This document shows positions 28,157 to 37,166 of a DNA stretch of 64,000 bases, piece after piece (position 1 is the stretch's first letter; every line of letters starts with the position of its first letter). Position numbers and translations under genes: made by a program. Under the pieces are notes generated by a model. It saw nothing but the letters and a program-made list of their open reading frames with translations. It searched no databases and had not been told where the DNA came from. Origin of the DNA: Massilia agilis (GTDB taxonomy: Bacteria; Pseudomonadota; Gammaproteobacteria; Burkholderiales; Burkholderiaceae_D). The stretch lies in contig NZ_JANUHB010000004.1 of the NCBI RefSeq assembly GCF_024756255.1, forward strand, positions 310,001 through 374,000, given 5' to 3'.

Positions 28157-29341
28157 ATGAGCCGCAGAGCTTTCGTAACCGGCGTGGGCATGATCCCGTT
28201 CGCCAAACCGGGCGCCAGCGCCCCGTACCACGAGATGGGCGCACAGGCCGCCCGCGCCGCGCTGCACGATGCCGGCCTGTCCTACGATGACATCGAGCAG
28301 GCTTACGTCGGCTACGTGTACGGCGACTCGACTTGCGGCCAGAAGGCCCTGTATCCGGTCGGCATGACCGGCATCCCCATCGTCAACGTCAACAACAACT
28401 GCTCGACCGGCTCGACCGCGCTGTTCCTAGCGCGCCAGGCGGTGGCCAGCGGCGCGGCCGACTGCGTGCTGGTGCTCGGCTTCGAGCAGATGAGCCCGGG
28501 CGCACTGGCCTCGGTCTTCACCGACCGTCCCACCCCGTTCGACGACTTCGACGCCGTGACCGACCGCCTGGTCGGCAAGCCCGAGATCCCGCTGGCGCTG
28601 CGCTACTTTGGCGGCGCGGGCCTGGCGCACATGGAAAAGTACGGCACGCCGCTGGAGGCGTTCGCGATGATCCGCGCCAAGGCCAGCCGCCACGCCGTGA
28701 ACAACCCGCTGGCGCTGTTCCGCAAGGAGGTGAGCACGCAGGACGTGATGGACGCGCCGGTGATCTGGCCGGGCGTGATGACGCGCTTGATGGCCTGCCC
28801 TCCCACCTGCGGCGCCGCCGCAGCGGTGCTGGTGTCCGAGGAATTTGCCGCCAAACGCGGCCTGAAGAAGGACGTGTTCATTGCCGCGCAGGCCATGACC
28901 ACCGACCGCCCAAGCACCTTCGAATCGAACGACATGATGCGCCTGGTCGGCTACGACATGAGCCGCGAGGCCGCCGCCAAGGTGTACGAACAGGCCGGCA
29001 TCGGCGCGGACGACATCGACGTGGTCGAACTGCACGACTGCTTCGCGCACAACGAGCTGATCACCTACGAGGCGCTTGGCCTGTGCCCGGAAGGCGGCGC
29101 CGACAAGTTCATCCGCGACGGCGACAACACCTATGGCGGCAAGGTCGTCACCAACCCGTCGGGTGGCCTGCTGTCCAAGGGGCACCCGCTGGGCGCCACC
29201 GGCCTGGCCCAGTGCTTTGAACTGACGCACCAGCTGCGCGGCAGCGCCGGCGCGCGCCAGGTCGAGGACGCGCGCCTGGCCCTGCAGCACAACCTGGGGC
29301 TGGGCGGGGCCTGCGTCGTCACGCTGTACCAGCGCGCATGA
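28157..29341 (+). CDS. Thiolase, SCP-x/lipid-transfer type
   Basis: A 394-residue thiolase-superfamily enzyme of the SCP-x group, which cleaves or binds branched-chain or sterol-type 3-ketoacyl-CoA. Nucleophile Cys82 lies in NNNCSTGSTAL; HDCFAHNEL and GHPLGATGLAQ supply the other catalytic positions. GGGAGGAGGAG gives a strong ribosome site. Its stop overlaps the acyl-CoA dehydrogenase start (ATGA). With the dehydrogenase and racemase downstream it suggests catabolism of alpha-methyl-branched acyl-CoA. The exact substrate is unknown. Confidence 0.9.
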   Translation: MSRRAFVTGVGMIPFAKPGASAPYHEMGAQAARAALHDAGLSYDDIEQAYVGYVYGDSTCGQKALYPVGMTGIPIVNVNNNCSTGSTALFLARQAVASGAADCVLVLGFEQMSPGALASVFTDRPTPFDDFDAVTDRLVGKPEIPLALRYFGGAGLAHMEKYGTPLEAFAMIRAKASRHAVNNPLALFRKEVSTQDVMDAPVIWPGVMTRLMACPPTCGAAAAVLVSEEFAAKRGLKKDVFIAAQAMTTDRPSTFESNDMMRLVGYDMSREAAAKVYEQAGIGADDIDVVELHDCFAHNELITYEALGLCPEGGADKFIRDGDNTYGGKVVTNPSGGLLSKGHPLGATGLAQCFELTHQLRGSAGARQVEDARLALQHNLGLGGACVVTLYQRA

Positions 29342-30486
29342 AAGCGATCATCGATTCGCCGTGGATGACGGCGGAGCTGGAAGGCTTTCGCGATGCGGTG
29401 CGCCGCTTTGTCGCGCACGAGATCGCGCCGCACCAGGAGCGCTGGCGCGAGCAGCAGCATGTGGACCGCGACCTGTGGAACAAGGCCGGCGACATGGGCC
29501 TGCTGCTGGCCGACATTCCCGAAGAGTACGGCGGCTCGGGCGGCAGCTTTGCGCACATGGCCGTGGTGTTCGAGGAGCTGGCCTACGCCGGCGACATGAA
29601 CTTTGGCCTGCACGTGCATGCCATCGTCGCGCACTACCTGCTCAACCAGGGCACGGAAGAACAGAAGCGCAAGTACCTGCCCAAGCTGGCCAGCGGCGAG
29701 ATGGTCGCGGCCATTGCGATGTCCGAACCCGGCGCCGGCTCCGACCTCAAAGGCATTCGCACCACGGCGGTCAAGGGCGCTAACGGCTACCGCGTGAACG
29801 GCTCCAAGACCTTCATCTCGAACGGCTACCTGGCCGACCTGGTGCTGGTGGTGGCCAAGACCGAGCCGGCCGCCGGCGCCAAGGGCATCTCGCTGATGCT
29901 GCTGGAAACGCGCGACAATCCGGGCTTTCGCGTCGGCCGCATCCTCGAGAAGGTCGGGCAGAAGGGCCAGGACACCTGCGAGCTGTTCTTCGACGACGCC
30001 CACGTCCCGCTTGAAAACGTGCTGGGTGGTGAAGAGGGCAAGGGCTTCGTCCAGCTGATGACCGAGCTGCCGTACGAGCGCACGCTGGTGGCGATTGTCG
30101 GCGTGGCCTCGATCGAGCGCGCGCTGGAGCTGACGGTGGCGCACGCGCGCGAGCGCAAGGCGTTCGGCCAGGCCCTGATCGACATGCAGAACACGCGCTT
30201 TGCGCTGGCCGAGATCAAGACCGAGGCCACGGTCGCCCGCGTCTTCCTCGACCGCTGCATCGAGGACATGATGGCAGGGCGCATGGACACGGTGCGCGCC
30301 TCCATGGCCAAGTACTGGATCACCGACCTGCAGTGCAAGGTGGTGGACCAGTGCGTGCAGCTCTTCGGCGGCTATGGCTACATGCTCGAATATCCGATCG
30401 CGCAGATGTACGTGGACGCGCGCGTGCAGCGCATTTACGGCGGGGCGAACGAGATCATGAAAGAGATCATCGCCCGCTCGCTATAG
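29338..30486 (+). CDS. Acyl-CoA dehydrogenase
   Basis: A 382-residue FAD-dependent acyl-CoA dehydrogenase. The N-terminal helical domain is followed by [13 protein letters not shown] (FAD/substrate loop), the beta domain, and ERKAFGQ; the C-terminus has [13 protein letters not shown] and [16 protein letters not shown], the position of the catalytic Glu. It is the second gene of the operon, overlapping the thiolase by four bases, with the racemase-like gene 8 bases downstream. Confidence 0.95.
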   Translation: MKAIIDSPWMTAELEGFRDAVRRFVAHEIAPHQERWREQQHVDRDLWNKAGDMGLLLADIPEEYGGSGGSFAHMAVVFEELAYAGDMNFGLHVHAIVAHYLLNQGTEEQKRKYLPKLASGEMVAAIAMSEPGAGSDLKGIRTTAVKGANGYRVNGSKTFISNGYLADLVLVVAKTEPAAGAKGISLMLLETRDNPGFRVGRILEKVGQKGQDTCELFFDDAHVPLENVLGGEEGKGFVQLMTELPYERTLVAIVGVASIERALELTVAHARERKAFGQALIDMQNTRFALAEIKTEATVARVFLDRCIEDMMAGRMDTVRASMAKYWITDLQCKVVDQCVQLFGGYGYMLEYPIAQMYVDARVQRIYGGANEIMKEIIARSL

Positions 30487-30494
30487 GAGGCAGC

Positions 30495-31637
30495 ATGGCC
30501 GGACCGCTCGCAGGACTGCGCGTGATCGAAATGGTGGGCCTTGGCCCGTGTCCGTTCGCGGCGATGATGTTGGCCGACATGGGCGCGGACGTGATCCGCA
30601 TCGACCGCAAGGGCGCGCACGTGAAGGACGTGTTCCCCATGCTCGGCACCAAATACGACGTGATGGCGCGCGGCCGCCGTTCGCTGGCGCTGGACTTGAA
30701 GCGCCCCGAGGCCAAGGACGCACTGCTGCAATTGGTGGACAAGGCCGACGTGCTGCTGGAGGGTTACCGTCCCGGCGTGATGGAGCGCCTTGGCCTGGGC
30801 CCGGACGTGTGCCAGGCGCGCAACCCGAAGCTGGTGTACGGCCGCATCACCGGCTGGGGCCAGGACGGGCCGCTCGCGCACGCCGCCGGCCACGACATCA
30901 ACTACATCGCCCTGTCCGGCATGCTGCACGCGATGGGCAGGGCCGGCACGCCGCCCGCGCCGCCGCTCAACCTCGTCGGCGACTTTGGCGGCGGCGGCAT
31001 GCTGCTCGCGTTCGGCGTCGTCTGCGCGGTGCTCGAAGCGCGCCAGTCGGGCAAGGGGCAGGTGGTGGACGCTGCCATGGTCGACGGCGCTGCGCTGCTG
31101 GGCGCGATGATGTACGGCCTGCGTGCCTGCGGCATGTGGGGAAGCGCGCGCGAGGCCAACGTGCTCGATGGTGGCGCGCCTTTCTACGACACCTATGCTT
31201 GCGCGGACGGCAAATTCGTCGCGGTGGGCGCGATCGAGCCGCAGTTCTACGAACAACTGCTGGCGCTGGCGCGCGCCGAGGACCCGGCTTTTGCCAACCA
31301 GTGGAGCCAGCGCGACTGGCCGCGCCTGAAGGACAAGTTCGCCGCCCTGTTCAAGACCCGCACCCGCGACGAGTGGTGCAAGCTGCTGGAAGGCTCGGAC
31401 GCCTGCTTTGCGCCCGTGCTGGACATGGCCGAAGCGCCGGACCACCCGCACAACCGGGAACGCGGCACCTTCATGCAGGTGGACGGCGTGACCCAGCCCG
31501 CCCCGGCGCCGCGCTTTTCGCGCACCCCGGCCGGCCCCGCCCAGCCGCTCGCGGCGGAGGACGGCGCCGCCATCCTCAAGGCCTGGGACGTGCCGGCCGA
31601 GTCAATCGAAACGCTGAGGGCGGCTAAACTCATATAG
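30495..31637 (+). CDS. CaiB/BaiF family protein, alpha-methylacyl-CoA racemase-like
   Basis: A 380-residue family III CoA-transferase-fold protein. The N-terminus [20 protein letters not shown] and the motif [11 protein letters not shown], with the catalytic Asp used by racemases, point to alpha-methylacyl-CoA racemase over formyl- or carnitine-CoA transferase. The late [16 protein letters not shown] is also racemase-like. TAGGAGG precedes the ATG at 30495. It would set 2-methyl stereochemistry before the dehydrogenase and thiolase. Confidence 0.88.
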   Translation: MAGPLAGLRVIEMVGLGPCPFAAMMLADMGADVIRIDRKGAHVKDVFPMLGTKYDVMARGRRSLALDLKRPEAKDALLQLVDKADVLLEGYRPGVMERLGLGPDVCQARNPKLVYGRITGWGQDGPLAHAAGHDINYIALSGMLHAMGRAGTPPAPPLNLVGDFGGGGMLLAFGVVCAVLEARQSGKGQVVDAAMVDGAALLGAMMYGLRACGMWGSAREANVLDGGAPFYDTYACADGKFVAVGAIEPQFYEQLLALARAEDPAFANQWSQRDWPRLKDKFAALFKTRTRDEWCKLLEGSDACFAPVLDMAEAPDHPHNRERGTFMQVDGVTQPAPAPRFSRTPAGPAQPLAAEDGAAILKAWDVPAESIETLRAAKLI

Positions 31638-31673
31638 CATGGCTTGCGAGCACCTGAGCTAGAATCGTCTCGC

Positions 31674-32942
31674 ATGACCAAGGAACGTGAACTGCGCCAA
31701 TCGAAGAACCTCGCGCTGCTGTTTTTCTGCGGCGCGGCGGCCCTGTTCGCGGTGTCGCTGGCGCTGCCGGTGGCGTGGTGGTCCGAACTGCTCAAGGCCT
31801 TTTCCGAGGCCGCCATGGTCGGCGCGCTGGCCGACTGGTTCGCGGTGGTGGCGCTGTTCCGGCGCGTGCCCATTCCGCTGGTGTCGCGCCACACCGAGAT
31901 CATCCCCGCCAACAAGGACAAGATCGCCGACAACCTGGCCGCCTTCGTGCGCGACAAGTTCCTCGACACCGAATCGATCGTCGGCCTGATCCACAAGCAC
32001 GACCCCGCACAGAAGGTGGCCGACTGGCTGGTCCAGCCCGCGAACACCGAGCGCGTAGGCACCTACGTCACCAAGGCGGCGGCGTGGGCGCTCGACTTCA
32101 CCGAAGACGCGGCGGTGCAGAACTTCATGGCCAGGGCAGTGCACACGATGGTGGGGCAGGTGGACCTGTCGCGCTCTGCCGGCACGGTGCTCGAAAGCCT
32201 CACGCGCGAAGGCCGCCACCAGCAGCTGCTCGACGAAGCGATCGAGCAGCTGGCCAAGCTGCTGCAGAACGAGGAGACGCAGGGCTACATCGCCCAAGGC
32301 ATCGTGGACTGGCTGCGCGAGGAATACGCCTTCATCGAACGCATGCTGCCGTCCGAGATGATCGGCCGTAAAGGCGCCGACATCGCGGTGCGGCTGGCCG
32401 CCGGCATCCTCGAGCGGGTGAGCGAGGACCGCGCGCATCCGCTGCGCCAGCGCTTCGACAGTTTCGCGCACGAGTTCATCGAACGACTCAAGACCGACGA
32501 GGCGTTTTTGCAGAAGGGCGAGGAGATCAAGCGCTACCTGCTGGAAGACGAAACGCTCAACGCCTACCTCAAGTCGCTGTGGCACGACCTGAAAGCGTGG
32601 CTCAAGCGCGATCTGGACAGCGCGGACTCGCAGCTCGCGCGCCGGGTGGCCGCAACCGGCGCCTGGGTCGGGCGGATGCTGGCCGAGGACCCGGGACTGC
32701 GCCGCTCGCTCAACGACAGCCTGGAAGCGGCATCGCGCGGCGCGGCGCCCGAATTCGCCGCCTTCCTGACGCGCCACATCGCCGACACGGTGAAGAACTG
32801 GGACAGCCGCGAGATGTCGGAGCAGGTCGAGCTCAACATCGGCAAGGACCTGCAGTACATCCGCATCAACGGCACCGTGGTCGGCGGGCTGATTGGCGTG
32901 CTGCTGTACCTGCTGTCGCACGCCCGCCAGCTGCTGGCCTAG
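31674..32942 (+). CDS. DUF445 family inner-membrane protein
   Basis: A 422-residue YjiN-like protein. A membrane helix near the N-terminus (about 10-35) is followed by EAAMVGALADWFAVVALFRRVPIPL, a family hallmark, then a long helical cytoplasmic or periplasmic part and a final membrane helix (VVGGLIGVLLYLLSHA). A TTG at 31644 would be an alternative start but lacks support. It runs into the convergent YVTN gene by four bases. Function unknown. Confidence 0.88.
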   Translation: MTKERELRQSKNLALLFFCGAAALFAVSLALPVAWWSELLKAFSEAAMVGALADWFAVVALFRRVPIPLVSRHTEIIPANKDKIADNLAAFVRDKFLDTESIVGLIHKHDPAQKVADWLVQPANTERVGTYVTKAAAWALDFTEDAAVQNFMARAVHTMVGQVDLSRSAGTVLESLTREGRHQQLLDEAIEQLAKLLQNEETQGYIAQGIVDWLREEYAFIERMLPSEMIGRKGADIAVRLAAGILERVSEDRAHPLRQRFDSFAHEFIERLKTDEAFLQKGEEIKRYLLEDETLNAYLKSLWHDLKAWLKRDLDSADSQLARRVAATGAWVGRMLAEDPGLRRSLNDSLEAASRGAAPEFAAFLTRHIADTVKNWDSREMSEQVELNIGKDLQYIRINGTVVGGLIGVLLYLLSHARQLLA

Positions 32943-33880
32943 CGGATCGCCACGCCCCAGGGCAGCTCGTCCACCTTCACGTCCGCCACGCGCTTGTTGG
33001 TGGCCGTGTCGATGACCGAAACCGTGCCGGAACGGCCGTTGGCCACATACAGCTTCTTGCCGTCGGGCGTGATCGCCATGTTCCAGGGACGCTCGCCGAC
33101 CTGGATCGACGCCACGAAGCGCCGGCTGGCCGCATCGAACACATCGACGCGCGCGCCGCGCCCGCTGGACACGTACACCTTCGCGCCATCCGGCGACACC
33201 GTCACGCCATTGGAGAACGGGCCGGCCTTGAACGGCGTGGCGCTGCGGGTGGCCATGTCGATCGCGTACAGGGTGCCGTCCAGCTCGCAGGCTACGTAAG
33301 CCGTCTTCCCGTCCGGCGCAAAGCCGATGCCGCGCGGGCGTTTGCCCACCGCCACCGAGCCCGCCACCTTCTTCTGCGCCACGTCCACGATGTCCACCTG
33401 CGCGCCATCCTCCGCGCCCACCAGCACCCAGCGCCCGTCCGGGCTGAATGCCGTGTGTTCGGGGTTCTTGCCTGGCACCTGGACGGTCCACTTGCGGTGC
33501 TCGCCGCCGGTTTCGACCAGCACCACGCCGTTGGTGGTTTCGCTGGCCGCCGCCAGCAGGCTGCCGTCGCTGGACAGGTCGATGCCCTCGGGCGATTCTC
33601 CCAGGCCGATGCGCTCGCGCACCGTGCCGCCAACGAGCTCCACCACCAGCAGCGCGTTGGCGGTCTGGTCGCTCACGTACAGGGTGGCGCCATCCGGGCT
33701 GATCGCGATCCCGCGCGGCTTGCCGCCGGTGCCGATGGTGCGCGCCACCTTGTCGGTGCCGGTGTCGATCACGCTGACGGTGCCCGATTTCTCGTTTGGC
33801 ACATAGGCCAGCGGTGCCGCCAGCGCCGCGCCGGTTGCGGCGCACAGGAACGCAGCGGCGATTGCACTTCGCATGTTCAT
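32939..33880 (-). CDS. Periplasmic YVTN-type beta-propeller protein
   Basis: 313 residues. A signal peptide (residues 4-22, ending AALA) is followed by about seven 40-residue repeats of the form GTVSVIDT-TNKRVA and PRGIAISPDG, a seven-bladed propeller. Genes of this kind often accompany PQQ-dependent alcohol catabolism, and this one faces the xoxF operon across a 163-base shared upstream region. It probably has a supporting periplasmic role; no enzymatic residues can be named. Confidence 0.85.
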   Translation of the reverse strand: MNMRSAIAAAFLCAATGAALAAPLAYVPNEKSGTVSVIDTGTDKVARTIGTGGKPRGIAISPDGATLYVSDQTANALLVVELVGGTVRERIGLGESPEGIDLSSDGSLLAAASETTNGVVLVETGGEHRKWTVQVPGKNPEHTAFSPDGRWVLVGAEDGAQVDIVDVAQKKVAGSVAVGKRPRGIGFAPDGKTAYVACELDGTLYAIDMATRSATPFKAGPFSNGVTVSPDGAKVYVSSGRGARVDVFDAASRRFVASIQVGERPWNMAITPDGKKLYVANGRSGTVSVIDTATNKRVADVKVDELPWGVAIR

Positions 33881-33981
33881 GTCGTTTCTCCCTCATGGAT
33901 GAGCCGACCACAGCATAGCCAATCCGCCGATTTCGCCTCGCGCAATTGATGAGGCGCCATACCCGCCTCAGCCGTGCGTCA

Positions 33982-34018
33982 GCATTTGTAGGAATGCGAT
34001 ATACATATCATATTGATA
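33982..34018. promoter_or_regulatory. AT-rich palindrome cluster upstream of xoxF
   Basis: Two inverted repeats stand side by side: GCATT-N6-AATGC (33982-33997) and TATCA-TAT-TGATA (34006-34018), with GATAT-AC-ATATC overlapping the second. This is the only AT-rich patch in the region and ends 25 bases before the xoxF ATG, so it should hold the operon promoter and probably regulator sites. Exact hexamers are uncertain (TATCAT at 34006 is the best -10). Confidence 0.45.
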
Positions 34019-34043
34019 ACAAAATTGGACGGGAGGCCACGCG

Positions 34044-35819
34044 ATGAAGTCGAACCCCTGCCGCAGGTTCATGCTGTTGGCGTCGGCGCTGGCGGCCATC
34101 GGGCTGGCCGCGCAGGCCGCCCCGCCGGCGGACGACGGCCAGTGGCCCATGGCGGCCAAGGATTACGCCAACACACGCTACAGCGCGCTCGAGCAGATCA
34201 CCCCAGGCAACGTCAAGAATCTCAAGGTCGCGTTCACGTTTTCGATGGGGGTAGAGGCCGGGCAGGAGGCCGCCCCGGTGGTCGTCAACGACACCATGTA
34301 CCTGGTCGCCCCGTATCCCAACTACCTGTACGCGCTGGACCTGACCAAGCCGGGCGCGCCGATGAAATGGAAGTTCGAGCCCAAGCCCAACGCCACCGCC
34401 CAGGGCGTGGCCTGCTGCGACGTGGTCAACCGTGGCGTGGCCTACGCCGACGGCAAGATCTTCATGAACACGCTGGACGGCCAGACCATCGCGGTGGATG
34501 CCGCCAGCGGCAAGGAAGTCTGGCGCACCCAATTGGGCAACATCAAGAAGGGCGAAACCATCACCATGGCCCCGCTGGTGGTCAAGGGCAAGGTGTTGGT
34601 CGGCAACAGCGGCGGCGAGCTGGGCGTGCGCGGCTGGCTGGTCGCCCTCGATGCCGGCAGCGGTAAGGAAGTGTGGCGCGCCTTTAGCACCGGACCCGAC
34701 AAGGACGTGCTGATCGGCGCCGATTTCAAGCCGTATTACGAGTCCGAGCGCGGCAAGGACCTGGGCGTGAAGAGCTGGCCGCCCGAGGCGTGGAAGATCG
34801 GCGGCGGCAACGTCTGGGGCTGGGTGTCGTACGATCCCGAAACCGACCTGGTCTACTACGGCACCGCCAATCCAGGGCCGTGGAACCCGGAGCAGCGCCC
34901 CGGCGACAACAAGTGGACTGCCGGCATTTTCGCGCGCAAGGCGGACGACGGCGCAGCGCGTTGGTTCTACCAGTTCAGCCCGCACGACCTGCACGACTAC
35001 GACGGCGTCAACGAAAATGTGCTGCTCGACATCCCGTACAAGGGCGCGCAGCGCAAGATCCTGGTGCACCCGGACCGCAACGGCTACGTGTACGTGATCG
35101 ACCGCGCCAGCGGCCAGGTGCTCGCGGCGGACCCGTTCGTGCACATCACCACCACCGAGGGCGTCGATCTCAAGACCGGCAAGCTCAAATACAACCCGCA
35201 GAAGCAGCCGAGCGTGGGCAAGGTGGTGCGCGACATTTGCCCGGCTTCGGTGGGCGGCAAGGACTGGCAGCCGTCCGCGTGGTCGCCGCGCACCGGGCTG
35301 CTCTACATCCCGCACCAGAACATCTGCCAGGACACCGACACCTACGACGTCTCGTACATCGCCGGCACCCCCTACGTGGGCGTGGACAACAAGATGACCG
35401 CCGGCCCGGGCGGCAACCGCGGCCTGTTCACGGCCTGGGACGTGGCGGCCGGGCGCAAGCGCTGGTCGATTCCCGAGCGCTTTCCGGTCTGGAGCGGGGC
35501 GCTGGCCACCGGCGGCGACGTGGTCTTCTACGGCACCATGGATGGCTGGTTCAAGGCGGTGGACGCCAAGAGCGGCTCCCCGCTGTGGCAGTTCAAGGTG
35601 GGCTCGGGCATCGTCGGCCAGCCGGTCTCGTACCGTGGGCCGGACGGCAAGCAGTACATCGCGGTGCTGTCGGGCGTGGGCGGCTGGGCCGGCTCGATCG
35701 TGTCGGGCGGGCTGGACGCGCGCGACGGCACCGCGGCCAACGGCTTCGTCAACGTGACCAAGGACCTGCCCCAGTACACCGGCAAGGGAGGCATGCTGTA
35801 TGTCTTCGCGCTTCCCTGA
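34044..35819 (+). CDS. xoxF: PQQ-dependent alcohol dehydrogenase with lanthanide signature
   Basis: A 591-residue quinoprotein with a signal peptide (to about Ala26). It oxidises methanol or other primary alcohols in the periplasm. Hallmarks: vicinal Cys124-Cys125 (VACCDVVNRG) near PQQ; metal ligands Glu192 (GGELGVRGW) and Asn276 (TANPGPWN); catalytic Asp318 and, two residues on, Asp320 (HDYDGVN). That extra Asp is the mark of lanthanide-dependent XoxF/PedH enzymes; calcium MxaF has Ala there. Propeller W-motifs recur throughout. ACGGGAGG precedes the ATG. It leads a nine-gene operon with its redox partners. Confidence 0.9.
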   Translation: MKSNPCRRFMLLASALAAIGLAAQAAPPADDGQWPMAAKDYANTRYSALEQITPGNVKNLKVAFTFSMGVEAGQEAAPVVVNDTMYLVAPYPNYLYALDLTKPGAPMKWKFEPKPNATAQGVACCDVVNRGVAYADGKIFMNTLDGQTIAVDAASGKEVWRTQLGNIKKGETITMAPLVVKGKVLVGNSGGELGVRGWLVALDAGSGKEVWRAFSTGPDKDVLIGADFKPYYESERGKDLGVKSWPPEAWKIGGGNVWGWVSYDPETDLVYYGTANPGPWNPEQRPGDNKWTAGIFARKADDGAARWFYQFSPHDLHDYDGVNENVLLDIPYKGAQRKILVHPDRNGYVYVIDRASGQVLAADPFVHITTTEGVDLKTGKLKYNPQKQPSVGKVVRDICPASVGGKDWQPSAWSPRTGLLYIPHQNICQDTDTYDVSYIAGTPYVGVDNKMTAGPGGNRGLFTAWDVAAGRKRWSIPERFPVWSGALATGGDVVFYGTMDGWFKAVDAKSGSPLWQFKVGSGIVGQPVSYRGPDGKQYIAVLSGVGGWAGSIVSGGLDARDGTAANGFVNVTKDLPQYTGKGGMLYVFALP

Positions 35820-36633
35820 ACCGCTGCGCGCGGCGTTCGCGCTGCTGCTGGCCGGCTGTGGCGTCGCATGCGCCGCCGAACAGCCCGAACTGCGCGTGTG
35901 CGCCGACCCGGACAACCCGCCGTACTCGCTGCGCGACCAATCCGGTTTCGAGAACCGCATCGCGCAGCTGGTGGCCGACGACATGGGGGCCAGGCTCACC
36001 TACTTCTGGCAGGAGCAGGGCCGCGGCTTCGTGCGCAAGACCATGGGCGCGGGCCAGTGCGACCTGTTCATCGGCGTGCCGGCCGGGTTCGAGCGCGTGC
36101 TCACCACGCGGCCGTACTATCGCTCGACCTACGTCGCCGTGTTTCGCAACGGGACCACGCCGTTCGAAGGCTTCGATGCAGAGGCGCTGCGCAGCCGGCG
36201 CATTGGCGTGCAGCTGATCGGCGACGACCTGGCCACCAGCCCGCCCGGCTACGCGCTGGCCCGGGCTGGCCTCATCGACAACGTACGCGGCTACGCGCTT
36301 TATGGCGACGGCCCGGCGGCGCGGCGCATGGTGGACGCGGTGGCCTCGGGCCAGATCGACCTTGCGCTCGTGTGGGGGCCGCAGGCCGGCTACTTTGCCC
36401 ACCGCGCGGGGCTCGCGCTCACGCCGGCGAGCGCGCCGCCCGGGCTGCCGGTGCCGTTCGAGTTTTCGATTGCAATGGGCGTGCGCAAGGGCGACAAGGC
36501 GCTGCGCGACCGGCTCGACGAGATCCTGCAGCGCCGCCGCGCCGACGTCCAGGCCATCCTGGCCAGCTATTTCGTACCGACGGTGGCCATGCCCCAACGC
36601 GTGGCCGACCAGACAGGGGGAGCGCAACCATGA
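35800..36633 (+). CDS. xoxJ: XoxJ/MxaJ-like periplasmic binding protein
   Basis: A 277-residue solute-binding-fold protein with a signal peptide (to about Ala25, AACA-like site). It starts the mature part with LRVCADPDNPPYSLRD, typical of quinoprotein dehydrogenase-associated substrate-binding proteins, and has CDLFIGVPAGFERVLTTRPYYRS. XoxJ is thought to help mature or activate XoxF, not transport. It overlaps xoxF by 20 bases and the next gene by four. Confidence 0.88.
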   Translation: MSSRFPEPLRAAFALLLAGCGVACAAEQPELRVCADPDNPPYSLRDQSGFENRIAQLVADDMGARLTYFWQEQGRGFVRKTMGAGQCDLFIGVPAGFERVLTTRPYYRSTYVAVFRNGTTPFEGFDAEALRSRRIGVQLIGDDLATSPPGYALARAGLIDNVRGYALYGDGPAARRMVDAVASGQIDLALVWGPQAGYFAHRAGLALTPASAPPGLPVPFEFSIAMGVRKGDKALRDRLDEILQRRRADVQAILASYFVPTVAMPQRVADQTGGAQP

Positions 36634-37166
36634 GGCAGCCTGCCATCAATCCTTTGCTGTTGTGCGCACTCGCCGTGCCGCTGCTGGCGGCGGGCTGCTA
36701 CCGCGAGCAGCGCCCGACCAAGGCGCCGCCGGCCGCATCCTCGACCCAGGGCCGCTCGTACGGGGCAAGCGTCGATGCCCCGGTCAAGAACCGCTACGAG
36801 GAAAACGCTTTCGCCGTCTCGCAGGGAAAACAGTGGTTCCGCGCCTACAACTGCGCCGGCTGCCACGGGCAGGGTGGCGGCGGCATGGGGCCGCCGCTCA
36901 TGGATGACAAGTGGCGCTACGGATCGGACCCGGAGAGCATCTTCAATTCGATCTCGCAGGGGCGCCCGAACGGCATGCCCTCGTTCGGCGCGCATGTGCC
37001 GGAAGACCAGATCTGGCAGCTGGTGGCCTACGTGCGTTCGATGAGCGGCCAGCTGCGCGAGGACGTGGCCGGCACGCGCAGCGACAATCTATCCGCCAGC
37101 AAGCCCGAGTCACGCCGCAAGAAGGAGACGCCGACCCATGAGCAAACCCCCGCGGTGGAGCATTGA
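36630..37166 (+). CDS. Lipoprotein c-type cytochrome, likely XoxF electron acceptor
   Basis: 178 residues. A lipoprotein signal (LLAAGC, Cys23) would anchor it in the membrane. One haem c site CAGCH lies in YNCAGCHGQGGGGMGPP, with a distal Met candidate in GMPSFG. The C-terminal 40 residues are polar and probably disordered. Its place after xoxF and xoxJ matches xoxG (cytochrome cL), but the lipid anchor is not typical, so the role is inferred. It begins at an ATGA overlap. Confidence 0.83.
   Translation: MRQPAINPLLLCALAVPLLAAGCYREQRPTKAPPAASSTQGRSYGASVDAPVKNRYEENAFAVSQGKQWFRAYNCAGCHGQGGGGMGPPLMDDKWRYGSDPESIFNSISQGRPNGMPSFGAHVPEDQIWQLVAYVRSMSGQLREDVAGTRSDNLSASKPESRRKKETPTHEQTPAVEH

Noticed and set aside
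34044..35819. Calcium-type methanol dehydrogenase (MxaF) or PQQ glucose dehydrogenase
   Set aside because: The extra Asp after the catalytic Asp argues against MxaF, and the vicinal Cys pair and absence of N-terminal membrane helices argue against membrane glucose dehydrogenase.
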